From NCBI RefSeq assembly GCF_004146235.1, contig NZ_SELO01000005.1, forward strand, positions 62,001-126,000: 64,000 bases of DNA, given 5' to 3'. The position numbers and the translations under genes were made by a program. This DNA is from Tropicimonas sp. IMCC6043 (GTDB taxonomy: Bacteria > Pseudomonadota > Alphaproteobacteria > Rhodobacterales > Rhodobacteraceae). Below are positions 56,274-64,000 of this stretch, piece by piece. Under the pieces are notes generated by a model. The model was not told the origin of the DNA, searched no databases, and was given only the letters and a program-made list of their open reading frames with translations. Each line of letters opens with the position of its first letter. Positions within the stretch are counted from its first letter, which is position 1.

Positions 56274-56882
56274 TCAGGGCGGCGTGAGGCTGAAACGGCT
56301 CGGCGCAAAGGGCAGCGGGCCGGTCTCCGCGTCGATCCGGGCAAGCTCCAGGGACAGGCCAAGCGCCGGCAGATGTGTCATCATGGAGGTGAAGCTCTCG
56401 TCCGCCCAATGATACGTAAGCAGCATCGGGAACGCCTCGTAGCGGCAACCGGCGATCTCAAACTCCGCCTGCATACCGGTATGGAGCTCTACCTCTTCGT
56501 CCTCCGGCGGCGCACCATCGGCAAATGAATTGGTCGCGGTGACCGTGACATCCATCTCGGGTCCGATCGGCAACCTGTCATAGAGCCAGCCGGGATAACG
56601 GCTGGTGATCCGGGTCTCCGCCAGTTCGGCCACGCCGTCGAGATCGACCTCGTCGGTGATGAAGACACCGCCCATCGAGATCATTCGGAATTCCCGCTCG
56701 CCATCGGGGTAACGCGTGGTCTCCTCGACCATTCGCGCGCCGAGCCAGCGCAGCCCAACCGTCCCGCCGTCGGGATAGGTGACATAGGCGGTGCGGCCCG
56801 TCTCCAGCGCGTCACGGGTGGGGCATTGGGCGGCGGCTGTCCCGGTCAGCGCTATGAGCGCGAGGAATGTCAGTGAGCGCAT
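56274..56882 (-). CDS. Uncharacterised secreted protein between ureC and ureE
   Basis: This 202-residue exported protein has a Sec signal (MRSLTFLALIALTGTAAAQ) and two cysteines, one just after the signal (QCPTRD) and one in AGCRYEAF, perhaps a disulfide. The body is beta-rich (AYVTYPDGGTVGLRWLG, YHWADESFTSMMTHLPALGLSLELAR). I do not recognise the family. It sits inside the urease cluster on the same strand, so it may be co-transcribed, but its link to urease is not shown. Confidence 0.65.
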   Translation of the reverse strand: MRSLTFLALIALTGTAAAQCPTRDALETGRTAYVTYPDGGTVGLRWLGARMVEETTRYPDGEREFRMISMGGVFITDEVDLDGVAELAETRITSRYPGWLYDRLPIGPEMDVTVTATNSFADGAPPEDEEVELHTGMQAEFEIAGCRYEAFPMLLTYHWADESFTSMMTHLPALGLSLELARIDAETGPLPFAPSRFSLTPP

Positions 56883-57190
56883 GTCCTTGCCTCGGCGGAC
56901 CCTTTTTGCCGCCTCTCGGCCGGAGGTTATCATGGCGTGCCGGGCAAGGCGACGGGGAAGGGTACGGGTTCGCGATCCGTGCGATCGGCCGTCCACTCAT
57001 GTCTAGCGATTTGCCGGGAAAGCGACAGACGTGTTAAAGCTCGGTAAACCCGGCCCCAGCGGCGTCTTCTGTTCGGAAAACTGCGGAACGATACGCCCAC
57101 CCGACGCCAGCCGCAGCACGTTGACGGACCGAATAACCAGACGCGCGCGGGAGACCGCGCACGACAGTACCGATGGCCTCAGCGGCCCTA
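56883..57190. other. Gap between the secreted-protein gene and the DUF1127 gene
   Basis: This 308-base region has no gene with a credible start; short frames open here on both strands lack ribosome sites. No repeat or clear hairpin is visible. A promoter for the secreted-protein gene may lie here. Confidence 0.45.
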
Positions 57191-57406
57191 TCAGAAGGAT
57201 TCCGACCACGCCGTCCGTGCGAGATCTGCGCGGTCCAAGCCCCGCCGCGCGAGTTCCGCATCGCTGAGCCGGTTGAGCGACTCGTAGCGCCTGGCGACCC
57301 TGATCGCGGTATCGAAGGTGTCGAAAAATGCCACTACGCCGCGAAGCGCTCTCCGTGCCGGGCGAAGGAGCTCCGGGCGGGTCGTGACAAAGGTTGAATC
57401 GGACAT
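57191..57406 (-). CDS. DUF1127-family small protein
   Basis: This 71-residue protein has the DUF1127 (YjiS-like) signature near the C-terminus (RYESLNRLSDAELARRGLDRADLARTAW). An N-terminal amphipathic helix (ALRGVVAFFDTFDTAIRVARR) precedes it. DUF1127 proteins are small, basic and often stress- or RNA-related in alphaproteobacteria. AGGAG lies upstream of the ATG. It splits ureC from ureE and is probably an independent gene with its own AT-rich promoter region (57407-57480). Confidence 0.8.
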   Translation of the reverse strand: MSDSTFVTTRPELLRPARRALRGVVAFFDTFDTAIRVARRYESLNRLSDAELARRGLDRADLARTAWSESF

Positions 57407-57524
57407 GAATTACTCCTGCTCCAAGTGCGTCTTCACTTGGGTCAAGAGTAATGACCAATTACCTTTAGCGCTATCGCTGCAAGCGCAAAGCCACCATGCC
57501 GCACCCGCATAACCCGCGGATGCC

Positions 57525-59234
57525 TCAGAACAGGAAGTAGCGCTGCGCCATCGGCAGTTCCTGTGCCGGCTCGCAGGTCAGCAACTCGCCATCGGCACGC
57601 ACCTCGTAGGTCTCGGGATTGACCTCGATCTTCGGCCGGGTATCGTTCATCACCATGTCGGCCTTGCCGATCCCGCGGGTGTCGCCGACCGCGAGCGTGT
57701 CCTTGGCCAGCCCCAGCGAAGTCCCGATCCCGTCCGCCTGCGCGGCGCCCGAAACGAAGATCACCGCGGACCGTTCGACAGCGCGCCCATAGGCGCCGAA
57801 CATCGGCCGGGTATAGACCGGCTGCGGCGTCGGGATCGAGGCGTTGGGGTCGCCCATCTGGGCCACGGCGATGCTGCCGCCGATAAGCACCATCTCCGGC
57901 TTCACGCCGAAGAAGGCCGGCGACCAGAGCGCGAGGTCCGCCCGCTTGCCCTCCTCGACCGACCCGATATGCGCCGACATCCCGTGCGCGATGGCAGGGT
58001 TGATGGTGTATTTTGCGACATAGCGCTTGACGCGCACATTGTCGTTGTCGCCGGTTTCCTCGGCCAGACGACCGCGCTGCACCTTCATCTTGTGCGCCGT
58101 CTGCCAGGTCCGGATGATGACCTCGCCGACGCGCCCCATCGCCTGGCTGTCGGAGGCGATGATCGAGAAGGCGCCCATGTCGTGAAGGATGTCTTCTGCC
58201 GCGATGGTCTCCTTGCGGATCCGGCTCTCGGCAAAGGCAACGTCCTCGGGGATCGACTTGTCGAGATGGTGGCAGACCATCAACATGTCGAGATGTTCTT
58301 CCAGCGTGTTTACCGTGTAGGGCCGGGTCGGGTTGGTCGAGGAGGGGATGACGAATTCCTCGCCGCAGACCTTGATGATGTCGGGCGCATGCCCCCCGCC
58401 GGCGCCCTCGGTGTGGAAGGCGTGGATCGTCCGGCCCTTCATCGCCTTGATCGTGTTCTCGACGAAGCCCGACTCGTTCAGCGTGTCGGTGTGGATCATC
58501 ACCTGCACGTCCATGGCGTCGGCGACCGACAGGCAGCAGTCGATCGCGCCGGGGGTCGTTCCCCAATCCTCGTGCAGTTTCAGCGCGCAGGCGCCTGCCT
58601 TCACCTGCTCCTCAAGCGCCGCCGGAAGGCTCGCATTGCCCTTGCCGGCAAAGGCGAGGTTCATCGGGAAGGCGTCCGCCGCTTGCAACATCCGTCCGAT
58701 ATGCCACGGCCCCGGCGTGCAGGTCGTGGCCAGCGTGCCATGCGCCGGGCCGGTGCCGCCGCCCAGCATAGTCGTCAGACCGGAATGCAGCGCATCCTCG
58801 ATCTGCTGCGGGCAGATGAAATGGATATGGCTGTCGAACCCGCCGGCCGTCAGGATCTTGCCCTCGCCGGCAATCGCCTCGGTACCCGGGCCGACGATAA
58901 TGTCCACGCCAGGCTGAGTGTCCGGATTGCCAGCTTTGCCGATCTTGGCGATCCGACCGTCCTTGAGCCCGACATCGGCCTTGTAGATGCCAGTCGCGTC
59001 GAGGATCAGCGCATTGGTGATGACCGTGTCCACGGCACCCTCGGCGCGGGTCGCCTGGCTTTGCCCCATGCCGTCGCGGATCACCTTTCCGCCACCGAAC
59101 TTCACCTCCTCGCCATAGGTCGTAAGATCCTTCTCGACCTCAATGACCAGGTCCGTATCAGCAAGCCGGACACGGTCGCCGGTGGTCGGGCCGAACATCG
59201 CGGCATAGGCAGCACGGGAAATTGTGGCGGGCAT
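57525..59234 (-). CDS. ureC: Urease subunit alpha
   Basis: UreC is the catalytic subunit that hydrolyses urea to ammonia and carbamate with a dinickel centre. The 569-residue length is normal. Motifs are [13 protein letters not shown] (nickel His pair, about 134), [10 protein letters not shown] (carbamylated Lys, about 217), [24 protein letters not shown] and the flap motif [13 protein letters not shown] (about 320). It forms the holoenzyme with UreA and UreB, whose genes lie upstream with other genes between. Confidence 0.98.
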   Translation of the reverse strand: MPATISRAAYAAMFGPTTGDRVRLADTDLVIEVEKDLTTYGEEVKFGGGKVIRDGMGQSQATRAEGAVDTVITNALILDATGIYKADVGLKDGRIAKIGKAGNPDTQPGVDIIVGPGTEAIAGEGKILTAGGFDSHIHFICPQQIEDALHSGLTTMLGGGTGPAHGTLATTCTPGPWHIGRMLQAADAFPMNLAFAGKGNASLPAALEEQVKAGACALKLHEDWGTTPGAIDCCLSVADAMDVQVMIHTDTLNESGFVENTIKAMKGRTIHAFHTEGAGGGHAPDIIKVCGEEFVIPSSTNPTRPYTVNTLEEHLDMLMVCHHLDKSIPEDVAFAESRIRKETIAAEDILHDMGAFSIIASDSQAMGRVGEVIIRTWQTAHKMKVQRGRLAEETGDNDNVRVKRYVAKYTINPAIAHGMSAHIGSVEEGKRADLALWSPAFFGVKPEMVLIGGSIAVAQMGDPNASIPTPQPVYTRPMFGAYGRAVERSAVIFVSGAAQADGIGTSLGLAKDTLAVGDTRGIGKADMVMNDTRPKIEVNPETYEVRADGELLTCEPAQELPMAQRYFLF

Positions 59235-59252
59235 GGCGGCCTCCTCGGTCGG

Positions 59253-59579
59253 TCAGCTGTCTGGGTCCACGCCGCCGAGGCGGCGAAGGTTGCGATTGGT
59301 CTCGGAGCGGATCGGATGGAGCGCGGCGGCCATCACGCGATCGGGCCGCTGGCCGCCCAGGGCGGTCAGACCGGCTGCAAGCGCCGCTGCGAAGAATGCG
59401 GGGGGTTTCTCGGCGAACATGCGATGGGTCTCGGTCCCCACGTAGGGACGGAAACCGCAGAAGGCACCGGAACGATAGGCAATGACCACGCCGGCTTCGA
59501 CGGCAAGCATGGCAGTCTCCATCCCGATCTCGAGAAGGTCGCGCGTCAGGTCGGCGGCAATATCTTCGGGGCGGCTCAT
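59253..59579 (-). CDS. Hypothetical protein upstream of ureC
   Basis: This 108-residue, mostly helical protein (MSRPEDIAADLTRDLLEIGMETAMLAVEAG) contains GFRPYVGTETHRMFAEKPPAFFAAALAAG and two adjacent conserved-looking regions. No signal or membrane helix is clear. It stops 18 bases before ureC and is probably co-transcribed. I do not recognise a family. The helical N-terminus and PHA-like neighbours give no firm clue to function. Confidence 0.55.
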   Translation of the reverse strand: MSRPEDIAADLTRDLLEIGMETAMLAVEAGVVIAYRSGAFCGFRPYVGTETHRMFAEKPPAFFAAALAAGLTALGGQRPDRVMAAALHPIRSETNRNLRRLGGVDPDS

Positions 59580-59598
59580 GCGCCCCCCGGGCTGAGGA

Positions 59599-59700
59599 TC
59601 AGCGACGCGGTCCCTTCGGATCCCGAACCGGGATCGGAATCGGCTGCGGCGCGGGCGCCAGCAATCCGAGGAGACGGTCGATCAATGTCTTCAGAGGCAT
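59599..59700 (-). CDS. Small open reading frame (33 residues) in the urease cluster
   Basis: A short frame starting ATG at 59700 encodes a peptide with an amphipathic start (MPLKTLIDRLLGLLAPAP), a proline repeat QPIPIPV and a basic end (KGPRR). AAGG lies six bases before the ATG. It lies 19 bases before the 108-residue gene, in operon position. It is too short to judge by composition alone. Confidence 0.35.
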   Translation of the reverse strand: MPLKTLIDRLLGLLAPAPQPIPIPVRDPKGPRR

Positions 59701-59787
59701 GAGAGGCCTTGTCGGGCAATTGCTGATTAACTCTTAAAGTAGCCCCTGCGCCGGAAAGCGCAAGGGCCCATTCCGAGGATCCGCCGA

Positions 59788-60480
59788 TCACGCCTCGTCC
59801 TTCCCACTGGCCGGCGCTTTCGACGGCGCTGCGGCATCCTTCGGCTTGGTCTCGGTTGCGGCAGCGGGCTTCGCTTTCGCCGCGCTGCGGCGACGGGTCG
59901 CGCGCGCGGGTTTCGCGGCCGCATCCACCGAAGCGACCGCTTCCGTCAGTCCGTTGGGCGTCTTGGGCTTGGACGGTGCACGGCGGCGCGACGTCGGTTT
60001 CTTCGTCGCATCGGCTGCCGCCTTCACCTCGGATTTCGGTGCCGGAGCAGCCGCGGCCTTCGGCGCGACTTCGGCCTTTGCTGCGGGTGCCGGGGTGGGT
60101 TTCGGAGCCGCCTCGGCCTTGGGGGCGGGCTTCGGAGCGGCGTCGGCCTTCGCCCCTTCCGGCTTGGCGGCGCCAAGCGGCACGACCTTGGCCGCGGGCT
60201 TCGCAGCCGGGGTCAGGCGGGCGGGCTTGCGCGCCGGCGCCTTGGGGGCCGGCTTCGTCGTCTGAGCCGGCGCCTTCGCCTTGGTCGCCTTGCCGGAAGG
60301 CGTCGATCCGCCCGGCGTGAAGACCTTCATAAAGGACGTGTCGGGATTGACCATCCCGCCGGTCCACGTGTTGGCCATTCCCATGGACATGCGCATGATC
60401 TCGAGCTGCAGTTCCGCGGTGCGGCTCCACAGCGCCATGCTTGTCTTCATGTAGTCGGCCGGAGTCATGTATTGGAACAT
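59788..60480 (-). CDS. Lys/Ala/Pro-rich low-complexity protein, phasin-like N-terminus
   Basis: This 230-residue protein has a helical N-terminal 45 residues (MFQYMTPADYMKTSMALWSR, then LQLEIMRMSMGMANTW) with a phasin-like look. About 170 residues follow that are rich in Lys, Ala and Pro with KPAPKAEAA-type repeats, similar to histone-H1-like or PHA-granule-associated proteins. GGAGAGAGA precedes the ATG. It lies between ureB and ureC, so it is probably co-transcribed with the urease genes. Binding to DNA or polyhydroxyalkanoate is an inference from composition. Confidence 0.6.
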   Translation of the reverse strand: MFQYMTPADYMKTSMALWSRTAELQLEIMRMSMGMANTWTGGMVNPDTSFMKVFTPGGSTPSGKATKAKAPAQTTKPAPKAPARKPARLTPAAKPAAKVVPLGAAKPEGAKADAAPKPAPKAEAAPKPTPAPAAKAEVAPKAAAAPAPKSEVKAAADATKKPTSRRRAPSKPKTPNGLTEAVASVDAAAKPARATRRRSAAKAKPAAATETKPKDAAAPSKAPASGKDEA

Positions 60481-60535
60481 CTCTCTCTCCTGGTAAGTCT
60501 CTGGCCCTGTCGGGCCTGTGGCCGCGCGGCACGCC

Positions 60536-60841
60536 TCAGAGCGTACCCATCACAGCCTGGTTGAATCCGTAAACCCGACGCGCGCCCTTGAGCGGCACCA
60601 GGTTCACATCCCGGCTCTGGCCGGGTTCGAAACGCACCGCGGTCCCCGCGGCGATGTCGAGCCGGAGGCCGCGCGCGGCCTCGCGGTCGAATTCCAGCGC
60701 CGAGTTCGTCTCGGCAAAATGGTAGTGGCTGCCGACCTGCACAGGGCGGTCACCGGTATTGGAAACCATCAGCACGGTCACATCGCTGCCCTCATTGAGA
60801 ATGATCTCGCCGGGAGCGGTAATCACTTCGCCTGGGATCAT
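60536..60841 (-). CDS. ureB: Urease subunit beta
   Basis: UreB is a structural subunit of the urease trimer. The 101-residue protein reads as a standard UreB ([13 protein letters not shown], then [11 protein letters not shown] near residue 38 and GARRVYGFN near 85). Its ATG overlaps the stop of the upstream membrane-protein gene by four bases (ATGA). Confidence 0.97.
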   Translation of the reverse strand: MIPGEVITAPGEIILNEGSDVTVLMVSNTGDRPVQVGSHYHFAETNSALEFDREAARGLRLDIAAGTAVRFEPGQSRDVNLVPLKGARRVYGFNQAVMGTL

Positions 60842-61284
60842 CGCTGTCTCTCCTCTTCGGGCCGGTCATCCTGTTGCACCGCCGTCCTGACGGCGGCCAG
60901 TGTCTCTTCGGTATCGTCTGCGTCGGTATCGCCTGTGGGCGCGGCTTCGGCCTCGGAGCGCCCCGGCTCCCGGACGTCACCGTCCCAATCGTCCGGATCG
61001 TCCTTCTCCGCCGCCTGCGGGTCGCGCAGGAAGGCATAGAGATCGCTTGCGAAATAGCCGAGCAGCCCGCCGGCCACCGTAAGATACGCCGAGCTGTCGG
61101 CGCCCACCGCCCATGTGGCGATCGCCGCGCAGAGCAGCAAGAGGGCGAAGGTCAACACACGGAATTCCAGCGGGTCGAGCCGCATCTCGTAGCGGTCGTT
61201 CTTCTCGACGAGCGCCTTCAGCGGCGGTTCGACATGAACCACCAACAGGCCGGCCAGAAGAGAGAAGAAGAAGCTCGCGATCAT
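60838..61284 (-). CDS. Small membrane protein between ureA and ureB
   Basis: This 148-residue protein has an N-terminal helix ([20 protein letters not shown]), two further hydrophobic stretches ([36 protein letters not shown]) and an acidic C-terminal 55 residues rich in Asp and Glu. It lies six bases after ureA and overlaps ureB by four bases, so it is clearly in the operon. I do not recognise a family. It could be a urea or nickel-related membrane protein, but that is only a guess from position. Confidence 0.7.
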   Translation of the reverse strand: MIASFFFSLLAGLLVVHVEPPLKALVEKNDRYEMRLDPLEFRVLTFALLLLCAAIATWAVGADSSAYLTVAGGLLGYFASDLYAFLRDPQAAEKDDPDDWDGDVREPGRSEAEAAPTGDTDADDTEETLAAVRTAVQQDDRPEEERQR

Positions 61285-61290
61285 GGCGCC

Positions 61291-61593
61291 TCAGCGGATC
61301 GGGTGATGCACGGTGACGAGCTTGGTGCCGTCGGGAAAGGTCGCCTCGACCTGCACTTCGTGGATCATCTCGGCGATCCCCTCCATGCACTGCTCGGCCC
61401 GGACCACGCCCGCGCCAGCCTCCATCAGATCGGCGACCGACCGGCCATCGCGCGCGCCCTCGACCACGAAATCGGTAATGAGCGCAATCGCCTCGGGATG
61501 GTTGAGCTTCACGCCACGCTCGAGCCGTCCCCGCGCCACCATGGCGGCGAGGCTGACCAGGAGTTTGTCCTTTTCGCGAGGTGTCAGGTTCAT
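61291..61593 (-). CDS. ureA: Urease subunit gamma
   Basis: UreA is the smallest structural urease subunit. The 100-residue protein begins [19 protein letters not shown] and has [13 protein letters not shown] (about 33) and [18 protein letters not shown] (about 73), all typical. It lies eight bases after ureD. Confidence 0.97.
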   Translation of the reverse strand: MNLTPREKDKLLVSLAAMVARGRLERGVKLNHPEAIALITDFVVEGARDGRSVADLMEAGAGVVRAEQCMEGIAEMIHEVQVEATFPDGTKLVTVHHPIR

Positions 61594-61601
61594 GTCGTAC
61601 C

Positions 61602-62426
61602 TCAGATCTGCCAGACGCGCGGCGGAACCGTGCCTCTGATTTGTGTCAACAGCGCCACCATCAGCCGCCGGAGCGGCCAGGCGTCGCGCGCCATCATCCG
61701 CACGACGCAGCGCCCATCCCAGGCCGAGGCGAAGGCCACGACGCCCTCTTGCCCGAGCAACCGCCGGATCGGGTCCAGCGCATCCTCAGCCCCCGGCGCC
61801 ACCAGTGCGACAAGCGCCACCGCGCGCGCATCTCCGAGCATCGCCGGATCGCCCGCCATGGCAAGGCTCTGCCCGTCCATCCGCACCGTGTCGACCATCA
61901 CCGGCCGGCCGTCCCGCCGGATCTCGCGGCGATCCAGAAGTGCGAGCGTCCCGACCTTTTCGCCCATCGCTGCCCGACCGAACACCAGCGTCTCGCAAAA
62001 GAGCAGTCGCGCATCGCTCGCGAGGTCGATCCGGGTCTCGCGCGCCAGCGCCGCGCGGTCGTAGAGGATAGTCTCCTGCGGCAGCCAGTCGAGCGCTGCG
62101 CCGGCACAGGCAGTCATCTCGCAGGTGACCTCCGCCACGCCCGAGGCGGCGGCATAGACCCGCTCGGCAGTCTGCGTCGTTGCCGTCACCCGCGTGCCCG
62201 ATGCGAGATCGAGCCGGTAGCGCATCCGGTCGCCGCCCGTGAGCCCGCCTGCCGTGTTCAGAAAGACGACCTCCGGGTCGTCCGGACCGCGTGGCAGCAT
62301 TGCCTTGGCTGATCCCGACTGATGCAGATGACTCAGGCGCGCTTTCCCCTCGCGCAGGGAAAACGCCGCCTCGGCCCGTCCACGGGCGCGCTGAAGCCTC
62401 TGATCTGCCGGATCGTGATCGAACAT
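61602..62426 (-). CDS. ureD: Urease accessory protein UreD
   Basis: UreD is the scaffold that binds apo-urease and recruits UreF and UreG for nickel insertion. The 274-residue protein shows family segments [20 protein letters not shown] (about 53-72), [25 protein letters not shown] (about 112) and [12 protein letters not shown]. The ATG at 62426 is preceded by GAGG seven bases away; longer frames overlap the divergent pyrC gene. It is the first gene of the urease cluster. Confidence 0.93.
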   Translation of the reverse strand: MFDHDPADQRLQRARGRAEAAFSLREGKARLSHLHQSGSAKAMLPRGPDDPEVVFLNTAGGLTGGDRMRYRLDLASGTRVTATTQTAERVYAAASGVAEVTCEMTACAGAALDWLPQETILYDRAALARETRIDLASDARLLFCETLVFGRAAMGEKVGTLALLDRREIRRDGRPVMVDTVRMDGQSLAMAGDPAMLGDARAVALVALVAPGAEDALDPIRRLLGQEGVVAFASAWDGRCVVRMMARDAWPLRRLMVALLTQIRGTVPPRVWQI

Positions 62427-62609
62427 GGATGCCCTCGGTTGCACAGACCCTAGCGCGATCTGCGTAATGCTGCAACGCGGCATAGCGGATCCCGCGCCGT
62501 GGTTGCACATTTTTCCGCTCATGGCCTCATTTTCAGGCAGGCATCCCCGCGCTCTGCGGCCGCACGCGGACTGGTCTGCGCGCCGATCCTCGGCTAAGCC
62601 GCCTCTATA

Positions 62610-63650
62610 ATGACTCAGACGCTCACGCTCCGCCGCCCCGACGACTGGCACCTGCACCTGCGCGACGGCGCGATGCTGAAGGCCGTCCTGCCCGATACCG
62701 CGCGCGATTTCGCCCGCGCCATCATCATGCCGAATCTCGTGCCGCCGGTGGTCACCGCCGCCGACGCCGCAGCCTATCGCGACCGTATCCGCGCCGCCTT
62801 GCCCGAGGGCGCCGATTTCACGCCGTTGATGACGCTCTACCTGACCGAAACGACCGATCCCGCCGACGTCGTCGCCGCCCATGCGGAGGGGCTCGTCACT
62901 GCGGTGAAGCTCTATCCCGCCGGCGCCACCACCAATTCTGACTCCGGTGTTCGCGACATGCGAAAGGTCCAACCGGTCTTCGAGGCCATGGCCGAGGCCG
63001 GCATCCCGCTCTGCGTGCATGGCGAGGTGACCCGACCCGAAATCGACATCTTCGACCGCGAGGCGGTTTTCATCGAGGAGGTGCTCGACCCGATTCGCAC
63101 GCGCACGCCCGGTCTCCGCGTGGTCATGGAGCATATCACCACCGCCGACGCCTGCGCCTATCTCCGAGACGGCGGCGAGACGCTCGGCGCGACGATCACC
63201 ACGCATCACCTGATGATCAACCGCAACCACATCCTCGTCGGTGGCATCCGGCCGCACTACTACTGCCTTCCAGTCGCCAAGCGCGAGCGCCACCGCGAAG
63301 CGCTGGTCGACCTCGCCACCTCCGGCTTCGACCGTGTCTTCCTCGGCACCGATTCGGCGCCTCACACACAAGCCAACAAGGAAACCGCCTGCGGCTGCGC
63401 CGGCATCTACTCCGCGCCCGTCACCATGCCCTGCCTGGCGCAGGTCTTCGAGGACGCAGGTGCGCTCGACCGGCTCGAAGCCTTCGCCTCGCTGAACGGC
63501 CCGGCCTTCTACGGGATGGCGCCGAACGCAGGGACGATGACCCTGGAGAAAGGCGAACCGCTCGAGATTCCTGCCCCGCTGGCGACTGGCGACGGCCCGG
63601 TCATCGTCTTCGACCCCGGACGGCCCGTGCTCTGGCGAGTGGTGGGCTGA
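62610..63650 (+). CDS. pyrC: Dihydroorotase
   Basis: PyrC cyclises carbamoyl aspartate to dihydroorotate in pyrimidine synthesis. The 346-residue zinc enzyme is of the short class II type (E. coli PyrC-like). Metal motifs are [10 protein letters not shown] (about residue 11), [15 protein letters not shown] (carbamylated Lys), CVHGEV (about 138), TTHHLM (about 195) and GTDSAPH (about 250). It starts 183 bases from the divergent ureD; the ribosome site is weak. It converges with the hydrolase gene. Confidence 0.96.
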   Translation: MTQTLTLRRPDDWHLHLRDGAMLKAVLPDTARDFARAIIMPNLVPPVVTAADAAAYRDRIRAALPEGADFTPLMTLYLTETTDPADVVAAHAEGLVTAVKLYPAGATTNSDSGVRDMRKVQPVFEAMAEAGIPLCVHGEVTRPEIDIFDREAVFIEEVLDPIRTRTPGLRVVMEHITTADACAYLRDGGETLGATITTHHLMINRNHILVGGIRPHYYCLPVAKRERHREALVDLATSGFDRVFLGTDSAPHTQANKETACGCAGIYSAPVTMPCLAQVFEDAGALDRLEAFASLNGPAFYGMAPNAGTMTLEKGEPLEIPAPLATGDGPVIVFDPGRPVLWRVVG

Positions 63651-63654
63651 GGCG

Positions 63655-64000
63655 TCACCGTTCCAGAACGCCGGCGGCGGCCAGCGCGGCGACAAAGCCC
63701 GCTGGGCTCTCGCGCACCATGCCGTGGCCCGTGCCCGGAACCACCCTCACGTCGATGCCATTGGCTCGCAGCCATGCCGGATCCGGCGTATCTGGCTGCG
63801 GTGCCGTCTGAGCGGCCGCGTATCCCGACTCGCCAAAGACGAAACACCGCGGCATCGGCAGGGCAAAGAAGTCGTGGGCAAAAGTCAGCGGCAGGTCTGC
63901 CAGCGCGCGCGCATTGGCATGCAGCGCCCGCGGATCCGCCAGCCGCCAGGCGCCGTAGAGCATCGCCGCCCGCACATCGCCGGCGATCGCCTTTGCCCGT
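63655..64000 (-). CDS. Alpha/beta hydrolase, N-terminal part outside window
   Basis: This is the last 115 residues of an alpha/beta-hydrolase-fold protein; the frame runs off the window end. The visible part has a cap-like segment (LYGAWRLADPRALHANARAL), FVFGESGYAA and the probable catalytic His in GTGHGMVRESPAGF near the C-terminus. The stop is four bases from the convergent pyrC stop. The substrate is unknown. Confidence 0.75.
   Translation of the reverse strand, partial: RAKAIAGDVRAAMLYGAWRLADPRALHANARALADLPLTFAHDFFALPMPRCFVFGESGYAAAQTAPQPDTPDPAWLRANGIDVRVVPGTGHGMVRESPAGFVAALAAAGVLER

Noticed and set aside
62427-63695. Minus-strand extension of ureD to 63695
   Set aside because: It would overlap the whole of pyrC; UreD has its normal N-terminus and a ribosome site at 62426.

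Overview
The window is a GC-rich, densely coded stretch of bacterial chromosome. It most likely comes from an alphaproteobacterium of the Rhodobacterales (Roseobacter/Paracoccus relatives). I infer this from the sox gene order (soxVWXYZABCD divergent from soxS and a soxR-type repressor), the xylFHG-xylBA layout, the alphaproteobacterial LexA-type box (GTTC-N7-GTTC class) upstream of an imuA-like gene, and the general look of the proteins. I see no insertion sequences, phage genes or CRISPR arrays. This is core and metabolic-accessory chromosome rather than a mobile island.

Layout. 1-4184: the end of an RND efflux adaptor gene and its permease. 4185-6351: a PepSY membrane protein and a lipoprotein with an HExxH motif. 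6460-9696: katG divergent from oxyR (peroxide defence). 9713-20793: a thiosulfate-oxidation (sox) locus. The minus-strand operon is soxV-W-X-Y-Z-A-B-C-D plus a DUF302 protein; the divergent plus-strand genes are soxS, a SoxR/SqrR-like ArsR repressor and a YeeE/YedE (SoxT-like) sulfur transporter. 20813-22555: four small genes of little-known function. 22749-29746: a carbohydrate ABC importer with a Gfo/Idh oxidoreductase and a TIM-barrel isomerase, divergent from a LacI regulator, with two palindromic operators between them. 29802-32761: a MauG-like dihaem peroxidase facing a CRTAC1-type FG-GAP protein. 32758-40181: D-xylose uptake and catabolism (ROK regulator, xylF, xylH, xylG, xylB, xylA). 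40304-44788: metG, an SOS-type imuA-like gene and ilvD. 45171-50109: a membrane protein, a secreted endonuclease/exonuclease/phosphatase-like protein, an NAD-dependent epimerase-like protein, a LysR regulator and leuB. 50245-51712: an EamA exporter, tRNA-Pro(CGG) and tRNA-Tyr(GUA). 51982-54206: an Hsp20 chaperone and two tandem trypsin-like proteases. 54462-62426: a urease cluster (ureD, A, B, C, E, F, G in transcription order on the minus strand) with six unrelated or unknown small genes inserted. 62610-64000: pyrC and the end of an alpha/beta hydrolase.

How the genes work together. The sox operon encodes the periplasmic SoxXA, SoxYZ, SoxB and SoxCD complexes. SoxV, SoxW and SoxS supply reductant to keep the SoxY cysteine active, and a cysteine-bearing ArsR repressor probably senses sulfane sulfur. 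The xyl genes import xylose, isomerise it to xylulose and phosphorylate it. The urease cluster makes the nickel enzyme and its maturation proteins. katG/oxyR is a standard peroxide regulon.

The observations I would follow first are: (1) the imuA-like gene, whose promoter overlaps a LexA-type box and appears to give a leaderless mRNA, with no imuB or dnaE2 beside it; (2) the urease cluster broken up by conserved-looking small genes, including a Lys/Ala/Pro-rich protein; (3) an FG-GAP/CRTAC1 protein translationally coupled to the xylose ROK repressor and facing a MauG-like peroxidase. No clearly unprecedented system is visible. All family calls come from reading the sequence, without database searches.
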